Below are positions 25,536 through 33,917 of a DNA stretch of 64,000 bases, in pieces. The notes beneath the pieces are model-generated. The model searched no databases. It was not told the DNA's origin and saw only the letters and a list, made by a program, of their open reading frames with translations. The number at the start of each line of letters is the position of its first letter. Within the stretch, counting starts at the first letter, position 1. The stretch covers positions 1-64,000 of the forward strand of contig NZ_JAFMZP010000005.1 of NCBI RefSeq assembly GCF_024436435.1, read 5' to 3'. A program made the translations under genes and the position numbers. This stretch comes from Desertivirga xinjiangensis (GTDB lineage Bacteria > Bacteroidota > Bacteroidia > Sphingobacteriales > Sphingobacteriaceae).

Positions 25536-27197
25536 ATGTCACAGACAAAGAAAGATTTCCTTCAAATTCATCCCAAAGACAATGTGCTGGTTGCGTTAAG
25601 TAATCTAAATGCGGGGAAGCACATTGAGTTTAATGGTCAAGATATAACACTTACTGAAAATATAGCGGCCAAACACAAGTTCTCAATAGGTGATCTGGAG
25701 CCGGGGGATGAAATCTTTATGTATGGAGTATTGGTGGGAAAAGCAAGCCGACATATTGGTTCCGGAGGATTACTGGCTGTTTCTAATGTGGAGCATGCTG
25801 CAGGTAACTTCGAACTCGGTCCGCGTAAGCTTTCCTGGGAAAAACCTGATGTTTCTAAGTTCAGCGACCGGGTTTTTCATGGTTATCATCGTCAGGATGG
25901 AAGTGTTGGTACAGCTAACTACTGGTTGGTTATCCCTTTGGTATTTTGTGAAAACAGAAACATAGAAGTATTAAAAGACGCGCTACAAGATAAGCTGGGC
26001 TATAAAAAATCCAGGAAATACGACAATTATGTCGATAATTTGATAGACTCCTATAAAACGGGGAAGGATATCACGGATATTCTAAGTCTTGAGTTAAATG
26101 ATGATCTCCAGGATTCAGGCAAGAAGCGGTTATTTCCGAATATCGATGGTGTTAAGTTTCTTACGCATGATATGGGCTGCGGCGGAACACGCACGGATTC
26201 AGATGCCTTATGTGGTTTGATCGCAGGTTATATCACCCATCCTAACGTGGCTGGGGCAACAATATTGAGTTTAGGCTGCCAGCATTCACAGGTGAGTATT
26301 TTAAAAGATGAAATTGCAAAACGCGATGCTTCTTTTGCAAAACCATTGGTAATATTGGAGCAGCAGGTTTTAGGAACTGAACATCAACTGATGCAGGAAG
26401 CTTTGAAAAGAACATTTACTGCGCTTATCGAGGTCAATCAGATCAGCAGGAAGCCTGCTCCTCTATCAAAGCTATGTATAGGTCTCGAATGTGGTGGGTC
26501 TGATGGTTTTTCAGGGATATCGGCCAATCCGGCTCTAGGTTACGTCTCCGATCTTCTGGTATCTATGGGTGGGTCTGTGATCCTGGCTGAATTTCCAGAA
26601 CTCTGCGGTGTAGAACAAGAGATGAGTGATCGTTGCATGGATGAGGAAACGGCAAACCGCTTTATTAATCTCATGCGTACCTACAATGCGAGGGCAGAAG
26701 CTGATGGATCTGGGTTTTATGCTAATCCATCACCCGGAAACATCAAAGACGGACTGATCACTGATGCTATAAAATCGGCGGGAGCTGCAAAAAAGGGAGG
26801 CACATCGCCCGTAACAGATGTTCTCGATTACCCGGAGAAAGTGAAAAAGCCAGGACTTAACTTGTTGTGCACGCCAGGAAGCGATGTTGAAAGCACTACT
26901 GCCGAAGTTGGTGCAGGGGCAAATGTGGTGTTGTTCACCACGGGCCTGGGTACTCCAACTGGTAATCCTGTAGCACCGGTGATAAAATTGTCTACCAATA
27001 CCAGTTTGGCGCTTCGCATGCCTGATATAATAGACATCAATTGTGGTAGCATTATCGAAGGTGCCGAATCGATTGAACAGGCCGGAGAGCGCATCCTCGA
27101 TTTTGTAATTCAGGTAGCAAGTGGTGAAATTCAGCCAAAATCTGTTAAATTAGGCCAGGATGATTTTATCCCATGGAAAAGAGGTGTTTCATTGTAA
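25536..27197 (+). CDS. UxaA-family sugar-acid dehydratase, probably L-fuconate-type
   Basis: 553 residues. N-terminal SAF-like domain (about 10-95: HPKDNVLVALSNLNAGKHI), then the large UxaA/GarD domain with HGYHRQDGSVGTANYWLV, MGCGGTRTDSDALCGL and LGCQHSQ. It belongs to altronate dehydratases. In this operon, with two SDRs and an FAH hydrolase, it more likely dehydrates L-fuconate or a similar acid to the 2-keto-3-deoxy acid. A related UxaA gene sits in the fucose locus of Campylobacter jejuni. The gene could also be a true altronate dehydratase, but no uxaB or kdg genes are present. Confidence 0.85.
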   Translation: MSQTKKDFLQIHPKDNVLVALSNLNAGKHIEFNGQDITLTENIAAKHKFSIGDLEPGDEIFMYGVLVGKASRHIGSGGLLAVSNVEHAAGNFELGPRKLSWEKPDVSKFSDRVFHGYHRQDGSVGTANYWLVIPLVFCENRNIEVLKDALQDKLGYKKSRKYDNYVDNLIDSYKTGKDITDILSLELNDDLQDSGKKRLFPNIDGVKFLTHDMGCGGTRTDSDALCGLIAGYITHPNVAGATILSLGCQHSQVSILKDEIAKRDASFAKPLVILEQQVLGTEHQLMQEALKRTFTALIEVNQISRKPAPLSKLCIGLECGGSDGFSGISANPALGYVSDLLVSMGGSVILAEFPELCGVEQEMSDRCMDEETANRFINLMRTYNARAEADGSGFYANPSPGNIKDGLITDAIKSAGAAKKGGTSPVTDVLDYPEKVKKPGLNLLCTPGSDVESTTAEVGAGANVVLFTTGLGTPTGNPVAPVIKLSTNTSLALRMPDIIDINCGSIIEGAESIEQAGERILDFVIQVASGEIQPKSVKLGQDDFIPWKRGVSL

Positions 27198-27209
27198 AAA
27201 TTCGCACAC

Positions 27210-27974
27210 ATGTTTAGTTTAAAAAATAAATCCGCTGTAATTACAGGTGGCGGAAGTGGTATCGGCAAAGCAATCGCTACGCTTTTTGCAAAGCAGGGAG
27301 CAATTGTTCATATCATTGAATTAAGTGAAGAATCAGCTGCACAGACCATTGCTGAGATTAAGGAATTAGGGTCAAGCGCCTACAGTTACAGTTGTAATGT
27401 AAGTGATCAAAGGCAGGTATTGGATACTTTTGCTAAAATTTCGAAGGTAGATATCCTGGTAAATAATGCGGGCATTGCCCATGTAGGTAATCTTGAAAAA
27501 ACCTCAGAGGATGACTTTTTGAGAGTATTTGATGTAAATGTAAAGGGAGCTTACAACTGTTTATACGCCGCTATCCCGTTGATGAAGAAAAACGGAGGCG
27601 GGGCTGTTGTAAACATGGCCTCCATTGCATCTGTTGTCGGAATCTCAGACCGTTTTGCTTACTCTATGAGTAAGGGCGCTATTTATGCCATGAGTATGTC
27701 GGTTGCCCGTGACTATATTAACGATAATATACGTAGTAATACCATATCTCCGGCAAGAGTGCATACACCTTTTGTCGACGGTTTTATTGCCAAAAATTAT
27801 CCGGGTAAAGAAGCTGAGATTTTTGATAAGCTCTCCAAAAGTCAGCCAATTGGCCGAATGGGTAAGCCGGAAGAAGTAGCTTCGCTCGCTCTGTATCTAT
27901 GCTCGGAAGAAGCAGGCTTTGTTACAGGGAATGACTATGCGCTTGATGGCGGATTTATCAAACTGAACAATTAA
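27210..27974 (+). CDS. SDR oxidoreductase, probable 2-keto-3-deoxy sugar-acid dehydrogenase
   Basis: 254 residues, classical short-chain dehydrogenase. Cofactor loop TGGGSGIGKA, NNAG, catalytic Ser in VNMASIASVVG and YSMSK (Tyr-Lys). NAD preference is suggested by the acidic residue at the end of beta 2 (HIIELSEE). It sits between the UxaA and FAH genes. In an L-fucose-type path it would oxidise C4 of 2-keto-3-deoxy-L-fuconate. Confidence 0.85.
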   Translation: MFSLKNKSAVITGGGSGIGKAIATLFAKQGAIVHIIELSEESAAQTIAEIKELGSSAYSYSCNVSDQRQVLDTFAKISKVDILVNNAGIAHVGNLEKTSEDDFLRVFDVNVKGAYNCLYAAIPLMKKNGGGAVVNMASIASVVGISDRFAYSMSKGAIYAMSMSVARDYINDNIRSNTISPARVHTPFVDGFIAKNYPGKEAEIFDKLSKSQPIGRMGKPEEVASLALYLCSEEAGFVTGNDYALDGGFIKLNN

Positions 27975-28054
27975 GGAGTTGTAAGTTTTTATCGCTTAAC
28001 CAAAGAATTCAATTTAAATAAGTTTTAATGCGCCAGACGGCGAAAATATAAATT

Positions 28055-28912
28055 ATGAAACTGATCAGACACGGAGAACTTAACAAAGAAAAACCAGGAA
28101 TTGTCCTGGATGATGTTTACTATGATGCATCAACATTTGGTGAAGATTACAATGAGAGTTTTTTTGAATCAGACGGATTAGCTCGTCTTTCACAGTTTGT
28201 GGAGGAAAATAAAGCTAGTCTTCAAAGACTTCCGGAAGGAATCCGTTTAGGATCTCCTGTGGCCAGGCCCTCTAAAATTGTTTGTATAGGCTTAAATTAT
28301 GCAAACCATGCAACTGAAACAGGCGCAGCATTGCCTGCAGAACCAGTGGTGTTTATGAAAGCTACATCGGCGTTGGCAGGACCTTTTGACGATGTGATAA
28401 TACCCAAAGACTCAGTAAAAACCGACTGGGAGGTAGAGCTGGCGTTCGTGATTGGAAAGAAGGCAAGTTATGTTGAAGAAGCTGAGGCAATGGATTATGT
28501 TGCAGGATACTGTCTCCATAACGACGTTTCAGAAAGGGAATTTCAATTGGAAAGAGGTGGTACCTGGGATAAGGGAAAAGGCTGTGATACATTTGCTCCT
28601 ATTGGTCCATTCATGGCTACAAAAGATGAAATCGCTGATCCTGATAATCTTCGTTTATGGCTAAAGCTTAATGGCAAAACGATGCAGGATGGAAACACTT
28701 CTGATTTCATTTTTAGAATACCTTATTTAGTTGCTTACCTCAGCAAATTTATGTCGTTGCTTCCGGGCGATATTATATCAACCGGAACACCTGCTGGTGT
28801 AGGCCTGGGAATGAATCCTCCATTGTATGTTAAGGACGGGGACGTTATAGAACTTGGCATCGATGGGCTGGGTGTGTCTAAACAAGTGTTTAAAGCATAT
28901 TCAAAAAGTTAA
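28055..28912 (+). CDS. FAH-family hydrolase, probable diketo-deoxy sugar-acid hydrolase
   Basis: 285 residues. Fumarylacetoacetate-hydrolase fold: VCIGLNYANHATE, metal ligands in DWEVELAFVIGK, GYCLHNDVSERE, TGTPAGVGLGM. The enzyme cleaves a C-C bond in a diketo acid. In an L-fucose-type route it would split 2,4-diketo-3-deoxy-L-fuconate into pyruvate and lactate. The next gene begins one base after its stop. Confidence 0.85.
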   Translation: MKLIRHGELNKEKPGIVLDDVYYDASTFGEDYNESFFESDGLARLSQFVEENKASLQRLPEGIRLGSPVARPSKIVCIGLNYANHATETGAALPAEPVVFMKATSALAGPFDDVIIPKDSVKTDWEVELAFVIGKKASYVEEAEAMDYVAGYCLHNDVSEREFQLERGGTWDKGKGCDTFAPIGPFMATKDEIADPDNLRLWLKLNGKTMQDGNTSDFIFRIPYLVAYLSKFMSLLPGDIISTGTPAGVGLGMNPPLYVKDGDVIELGIDGLGVSKQVFKAYSKS

Positions 28913-28913
28913 T

Positions 28914-29702
28914 ATGGACTTAAAGCTTCAGGAAAAAGTATTTATTGTCTCCGGTGGTGCGAAAGGGATAGGCGAGGGTATAGTAAAGGTACTTGCCCGC
29001 GAAAAAGCTATTCCTGTAATTATTGGCCGCAACCAGGATGATAACTTAAAGACACTGGCAGAGGTTGAAGCTGAAGGTGGAAAAGCATTTCAGGTGACCG
29101 CCGAACTAAGTGATCCTGAAGAATGTCGTAAGGCAATAGATGAAATATTGACACAATTCGGTCGAATTGACGGATTGGTTAATAACGCAGGCGTTAACGA
29201 TGGCATTGGTTTGGAAAAAGGAGATTATAAAGGCTTTGTTGCAAGTTTGCATAAAAATGTGATCCATTATTATTTGCTTGCTCATTACGCCCTGCCTTCC
29301 TTGATAGAAACCAAAGGATCGATCGTAAATATCAGTTCAAAAACTGCTGAAACAGGTCAGGGTGGCACATCAGCGTATGCAGCTTCAAATGGTGCCCGGA
29401 ATGCTTTAACCAGGGAATGGGCTGTAGAACTGCTGGATTATGGTATCAGGGTGAATGCGCTGGTAGTTGCAGAATGCTGGACTCCTCTTTACGAAAGATG
29501 GATAAACAGTTTGCCTGATGCAGGGGAAAAGCTGAAAGAAATAAATTCACGTATTCCTTTCGGGGGAAGAATGACCACTGCTGAAGAGATAGCAAATACG
29601 ACAGCTTTTCTGTTGTCTGAATGTTCAAGCCATACTACTGGTCAGCTAATACATGTTGATGGAGGGTATGTGCATCTTGACAGGTCTGTACGCTCTGCAT
29701 AA
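28914..29702 (+). CDS. SDR oxidoreductase, FucX-like (probable L-fucose dehydrogenase)
   Basis: 262 residues from ATG 28914; the frame is open earlier at 28854, but that overlaps the FAH gene, and the ATG one base after its stop begins the Rossmann fold properly. SGGAKGIGEG, NNAGV, catalytic Ser in VNISSKTAETG and YAASNGA, where Tyr is present but the usual Lys of YxxxK is replaced by Asn-Gly-Ala (Asn at the Lys position). It is the last gene of the operon. The L-fucose role is inferred from context and from the FucX type. Confidence 0.8.
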   Translation: MDLKLQEKVFIVSGGAKGIGEGIVKVLAREKAIPVIIGRNQDDNLKTLAEVEAEGGKAFQVTAELSDPEECRKAIDEILTQFGRIDGLVNNAGVNDGIGLEKGDYKGFVASLHKNVIHYYLLAHYALPSLIETKGSIVNISSKTAETGQGGTSAYAASNGARNALTREWAVELLDYGIRVNALVVAECWTPLYERWINSLPDAGEKLKEINSRIPFGGRMTTAEEIANTTAFLLSECSSHTTGQLIHVDGGYVHLDRSVRSA

Positions 29703-29749
29703 CAATTCATAACAATATTAATTTTCTTGTTTTATTTTTACTTTACCTT

Positions 29750-29778
29750 CCCGGAGTTTTGTTGGCTCCGGGTTTTTT
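29750..29778 (+). terminator. terminator of the UxaA-SDR-FAH-SDR operon
   Basis: Stem CCCGGAG / CTCCGGG, nine-base loop, six T. Confidence 0.88.
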
Positions 29779-29783
29779 GTTAA

Positions 29784-29820
29784 TAAAAAAAGCATCGCCT
29801 CCCAAGACGATGCTAATTTT
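29784..29820. terminator. second, bidirectional terminator hairpin
   Basis: AGCATCG (29791-29797) pairs with CGATGCT (29808-29814), with an A-run before and T-run after. It backs up the terminator just upstream. The rest of 29821-30018 holds no gene I can see. Confidence 0.7.
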
Positions 29821-30018
29821 TTAATTTGTGATGAGTATATATTGAACAGTAGCTGATAGTGTGTTATCTCAGCTAAACTGGGTGTTGCGCTGTTATGTCT
29901 GGTATATAGCAGAGATTGTGCCAAACTTATTTTGACGCCTAAAAAAAGAGATTTTTCTTAACAACGCCGCCTTCTTTTTAAACTATCCACATGTCTGTTC
30001 AATTCCCGAAAATTATCA

Positions 30019-30046
30019 CACCTTTGCAGTTTGGCGTTTGAACGCC
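30019..30046 (+). promoter_or_regulatory. topB promoter -7 box and adjacent inverted repeat
   Basis: CACCTTTG (30019-30026) is one base from TAnnTTTG. It is followed by the inverted repeat GGCGTT-TG-AACGCC (30033-30046), where transcription should begin. The repeat could be an operator or a 5' hairpin. Confidence 0.4.
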
Positions 30047-30089
30047 GGTTGATATAACTGGTCTAAGTTCCGGAATCTGTCATTTGAAC

Positions 30090-31934
30090 ATGAAAGTAGT
30101 AATAGCAGAGAAACCCTCAGTAGCCCGTGAACTTGCAAAAGTTTTTGGTGCTACAGGCAAAAAGAATGGATATATTGAAGGGAAAAATTATTCTTTTACA
30201 TGGGCATTCGGCCATTTGTTACAATTAGCCCCTCCTCAGGATTACGGTTACTATGGCTGGAGAGAGCAGAACCTTCCCATGCTTCCCCAAAAGTTTAAAC
30301 TGGCTATACGAAAAGTCAAAACGAAGGACGGTATTGTTGAAGACCCCGCTGTTCGGAAACAGCTGGACATTATTAAAATGTTGTTTGACGAAGCTGAGGA
30401 AATAATTGTGGCAACGGATGCCGGACGGGAGGGAGAGCTCATTTTTCGCTATATCTATCATCACCTTAAGTGCAAAAAGCCGTTCCGAAGATTATGGATA
30501 TCTTCACAAACTGATTCCGCCATAAAAGATGGCTTCCGGAATTTGAAACCCGGCGCTGATTACGATACCTTATTCAGTTCAGCCCATTGCCGGTCTGTGT
30601 CTGACTGGCTTGTGGGAATGAATGCGACGCAGGCACTGAGTATTTCAGCGGGCAACCGTTCGGTGCTTTCTCTTGGCAGGGTACAAACACCCACTCTGGC
30701 TATGATCTGCGCGCGATACCTGGAAATGAAAAACTTTGTTCCCCAGATATTTTTCCAGGTAAGTATCCTCCTGAATAAAAACGGACAGACGTTTAAGGCG
30801 GTATCTGTACAGAACTTCAAAGAAAAAAGCCAGGCTCAGGAAGTGTTCGACAAAGTGCTGGATGTTGCTTCCGGGCATGCCACAGGTGGTCTCATTTTGA
30901 ATGTTGAGGCGAAGTCGAAAAAAGAACCACCTCCTTTGCTACACGACTTAAGCAGCCTTCAGCAGGAAGCAAATAAACGAAAAGGGTATACCGCCGATCA
31001 GACGCTTGCAATCTTGCAAAATTTATATGAGAGTAAGCTGGTTACCTATCCCCGAACAGGTAGTCGTTATATCGGAGATGATATATTTGCTACGGTTCCG
31101 GCTCTAATCGAAAAGTTGCAAAGCCATCCCGACTTCGGAAAACATGCCCAGTTTTTAGGTACTATACCGCTTAATAAACGGAGTGTTAATGCCAAGAAAG
31201 TGACAGACCACCATGCCATATTGACGACAGGTGAAAATCCTGGTTATCTTTCAGAGGACAGGCAGGCGGTTTATGATATGATCGCGGGAAGGATGCTCGA
31301 AGCTTTCCATAAAGAGTGCCTTAAGGATCTCACTAAACTGACTATAGAGTCTGGTTCAAAATTTACCGCAACAGGTACGGTGATCAAATCCGCTGGTTGG
31401 CGTTCAGTTTTTAACGAGGCAGATGAGGAGAAAAAAGATGAAGACAATGCGAGTTTACCTAAGGTTGAAGCCGGAGAACCATTACCGATAGAAAATAAAG
31501 CGCTGCTTGAAAAGCAAACCAAACCTAAGCCTCTGTATACTGAAGCTACATTATTAAAAGCACTCGAGACGGCAGGCAAGGAGATTGAGGACGAGGAGTT
31601 ACGTTATGCAATGAAAGAAAGTGGTTTGGGAACTCCGGCCACCAGGGCATCTATTATTGAAACCCTGATAACACGGGAATATATTTTGCGGGAAAAGAAA
31701 AACCTGGTCCCCACAACAAAAGGTCTGGCTGTTTATGAGGTGGTTAAAGACAAAAAAATAGCCCAGGCAGAACTGACCGGAACCTGGGAAAAGCGGCTCG
31801 AAGAAATAAGATCTGGAGCCTCTGTACATGATTTTAAAGAAGAAATTAAGGCCTATACCCGAACCATTACCACCGAACTCCTTCGTGCCGGGAAAACTCT
31901 GGCGTCGGTTGTCAATGCAGAACTAATAAAATAA
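30090..31934 (+). CDS. topB: DNA topoisomerase III
   Basis: Type IA topoisomerase that unlinks replication and recombination intermediates. 614 residues from the ATG at 30090; a TTG two codons earlier is also open. TOPRIM domain at the N-terminus (IAEKPSVARELAKVFG, ATDAGREGELIFRYIY), active-site Tyr in LVTYPRTGSRYI, and HHAILTTG. C-terminal end SGLGTPATRASIIETLI. No C-terminal zinc fingers. The MaoC-like gene follows after four bases. Confidence 0.95.
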   Translation: MKVVIAEKPSVARELAKVFGATGKKNGYIEGKNYSFTWAFGHLLQLAPPQDYGYYGWREQNLPMLPQKFKLAIRKVKTKDGIVEDPAVRKQLDIIKMLFDEAEEIIVATDAGREGELIFRYIYHHLKCKKPFRRLWISSQTDSAIKDGFRNLKPGADYDTLFSSAHCRSVSDWLVGMNATQALSISAGNRSVLSLGRVQTPTLAMICARYLEMKNFVPQIFFQVSILLNKNGQTFKAVSVQNFKEKSQAQEVFDKVLDVASGHATGGLILNVEAKSKKEPPPLLHDLSSLQQEANKRKGYTADQTLAILQNLYESKLVTYPRTGSRYIGDDIFATVPALIEKLQSHPDFGKHAQFLGTIPLNKRSVNAKKVTDHHAILTTGENPGYLSEDRQAVYDMIAGRMLEAFHKECLKDLTKLTIESGSKFTATGTVIKSAGWRSVFNEADEEKKDEDNASLPKVEAGEPLPIENKALLEKQTKPKPLYTEATLLKALETAGKEIEDEELRYAMKESGLGTPATRASIIETLITREYILREKKNLVPTTKGLAVYEVVKDKKIAQAELTGTWEKRLEEIRSGASVHDFKEEIKAYTRTITTELLRAGKTLASVVNAELIK

Positions 31935-31938
31935 AAAT

Positions 31939-32400
31939 ATGATTGTTATAACAAGTTACAAAGAGTTTGAAAGCTATCTTGGCAAGGAAATAGGGGTATC
32001 TGACTGGCATTCTATTAGTCAGGACCAAATTAATAAGTTTGCTGATGCCACATTAGATCATCAATGGATCCATACAGATCCTGAGAAAGCCCGGACCGAC
32101 AGTCCGTTTAAGGCCACCATTGCTCATGGGTACCTTACATTGTCGCTGATACCGTATTTATGGAAGCAGATCACAGATATCCAAAACCTCAAAATGGAGA
32201 TTAACTATGGTATCGAAAATTTAAAATTTGGCCAGGCGGTTGTTGTTGAAAGTGCTGTGCGATTGAAAGTTAAACTAAATAATATTATAAATCTGCGAGG
32301 AGTAACCAAAGCGACGATTGGTGTGGAGCTCGAAGTGAGCGATCAGAAAAAGCCTGCTTTTACCGGTGAAGTAGTGTTTTTATACCACTTTATTGATTAA
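31939..32400 (+). CDS. MaoC-like hot-dog dehydratase
   Basis: 153 residues. Single hot-dog domain with the hydratase site FADATLDHQWIHTDPEKA and IAHGYLTLSLIP, matching the (R)-specific enoyl-CoA hydratase and NodN group. The Asp-His pair needed for water addition is present. Substrate unknown. Four bases follow the topB stop, so it is likely co-transcribed, without clear functional link. Confidence 0.87.
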   Translation: MIVITSYKEFESYLGKEIGVSDWHSISQDQINKFADATLDHQWIHTDPEKARTDSPFKATIAHGYLTLSLIPYLWKQITDIQNLKMEINYGIENLKFGQAVVVESAVRLKVKLNNIINLRGVTKATIGVELEVSDQKKPAFTGEVVFLYHFID

Positions 32401-32460
32401 CACAAACCGCGCATTTGACAGATATTACATTGGCCTGTTTTTCAATCTTTGCTATTCCTA

Positions 32461-32468
32461 TACTTTTG
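32461..32468 (+). promoter_or_regulatory. promoter -7 box of the Bcr/CflA-type transporter
   Basis: TACTTTTG, a perfect TAnnTTTG, 21 bases before the ATG. Confidence 0.6.
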
Positions 32469-32489
32469 CACCTCAAAATCGTCTAAGCT

Positions 32490-33725
32490 ATGAAACAGAA
32501 AGGGAGCACTTTGCTAATTTTGATCCTGGGCACGTTAACAGCCCTGGGTCCTTTTTCAATTGATATGTACCTGCCGGGTTTTCCGGCAATTGCTGATGAT
32601 CTTAACTGCTCAGTTGCGGATGTCTCCCTATCCTTATCAAGCTTTTTTATAGGAATATCAGGTGGGCAATTACTGTATGGACCTCTGTTGGACCGCTATG
32701 GGCGTAAAAATCCATTATATTTTGGTTTGGCTATATACATACTGGCGTCGTTTGCCTGTGTTTTTGCAACCACTATAGAGGCTCTCATCATTCTGCGATT
32801 TGTTCAGGCAGTGGGCAGTTGCGCTGCGGCGGTTGCTTCGGTGGCTATGGTAAGAGATTTATTTCCAGTGGAAGATAGTGCCAAAGTGTTTTCGCTTCTT
32901 ATGCTTGTAGTAGGGGTTTCGCCTATGATAGCTCCAACAGCCGGAGGTTATGTTACAGCTGCATTTGGATGGCATTCGGTTTTTGTGATACTTACCCTGA
33001 TGGCCGCCTTAATTTTAGTGGCTGTGTATTTTAAATTGCCAGAGAGCAGCAAACCCGACCCTTCATTTTCCCTGAAGCCACGTCCTATTCTTCTAAACTT
33101 CTTAAATGTCGTTAAGGAAAGCCAGTTTACTACTTACGCTATTACGGGGGCAATCGCCTTTGCAGGACTCTTTGCGTATGTAGCAGGTTCCCCACTAGTT
33201 TTTATGGAAATATTTAGTGTGAATGAGAAAGAATACGGCTGGATATTCGCCTTGCTTTCTGTTGGTTTTATTGGCGGAAGTCAGGTGAACAGTTTCTTAC
33301 TAAAAACATTTAAAAGTGAACAGATTGTGCTCACGGCCCTTATTTGCCAGTCGGTAGTTGGTGTTTTGTTTTTCATCGGTACTGCAAATAACCTGCTGGG
33401 GCTCACAGGGACTATTTGTATGCTTTTTGTATTTCTTGCTTGTCTCGGTTTTACATTTCCAAACGCATCCGCCTTGTCCCTGGCGCCGTTCTCGAAGAAT
33501 GCGGGCAGCGCTTCTGCCTTGATGGGAGCAGTACAGATGGCCATAGGGGCAATGGCATCGATCGCTATCAGTGTATTCAGCAATCATACCGCCATTCCAA
33601 TGGTAGGGGTTATGGCGGCGTCCGCAATACTTGCCCTGCTTATTCTGCTTATAGGAAGAAGAAAGATCCGCTACCAGGTTGATAAGCAACCTGTAGCTGA
33701 ATTGATAAACGAGGTAGTGATCTGA
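32490..33725 (+). CDS. MFS multidrug efflux transporter, Bcr/CflA family
   Basis: 411 residues, 12 membrane helices. Bcr family marks: GPFSIDMYLPGFPAIADDL at helix 1, the MFS A-motif GPLLDRYGRKNP, and the proline-glycine motif VVGVSPMIAPTAGGY in helix 5. It is a proton-driven exporter of drugs such as bicyclomycin or of small metabolites; the substrate is not known. It has its own promoter. Confidence 0.9.
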   Translation: MKQKGSTLLILILGTLTALGPFSIDMYLPGFPAIADDLNCSVADVSLSLSSFFIGISGGQLLYGPLLDRYGRKNPLYFGLAIYILASFACVFATTIEALIILRFVQAVGSCAAAVASVAMVRDLFPVEDSAKVFSLLMLVVGVSPMIAPTAGGYVTAAFGWHSVFVILTLMAALILVAVYFKLPESSKPDPSFSLKPRPILLNFLNVVKESQFTTYAITGAIAFAGLFAYVAGSPLVFMEIFSVNEKEYGWIFALLSVGFIGGSQVNSFLLKTFKSEQIVLTALICQSVVGVLFFIGTANNLLGLTGTICMLFVFLACLGFTFPNASALSLAPFSKNAGSASALMGAVQMAIGAMASIAISVFSNHTAIPMVGVMAASAILALLILLIGRRKIRYQVDKQPVAELINEVVI

Positions 33726-33861
33726 TCGTTTTCATTCTGTTGGCGAGGTCAGTTCTGGATAGTCTCTGATCCTTCAAGTGATCAGTTATAGTTTTCCGTT
33801 TTAGCAAAGGAAAAACGTCCTAAAACTTTTCAACAGGGAAGTTCATACTCGCATAATTTCT

Positions 33862-33869
33862 TATCTTCG
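33862..33869 (+). promoter_or_regulatory. probable gyrA promoter -7 box
   Basis: TATCTTCG, one mismatch from TAnnTTTG, 48 bases before the gyrA ATG. The leader contains GTCGCATTACAGCGAC, an inverted repeat. Confidence 0.45.
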
Positions 33870-33917
33870 CAGGTCGCATTACAGCGACTTTTAATTCAAA
33901 AAAGGAACGATCAAACA

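Noticed and set aside
29718-29924. Minus-strand frame of 68 codons after the sugar-acid operon
   Set aside because: It crosses two terminator hairpins, so its translation follows from these; no gene is likely.
30090-31934. Topoisomerase III as a sign of an integrated conjugative element
   Set aside because: No relaxase, integrase, tra genes or altered base use nearby; topB is also common on Bacteroidota chromosomes.
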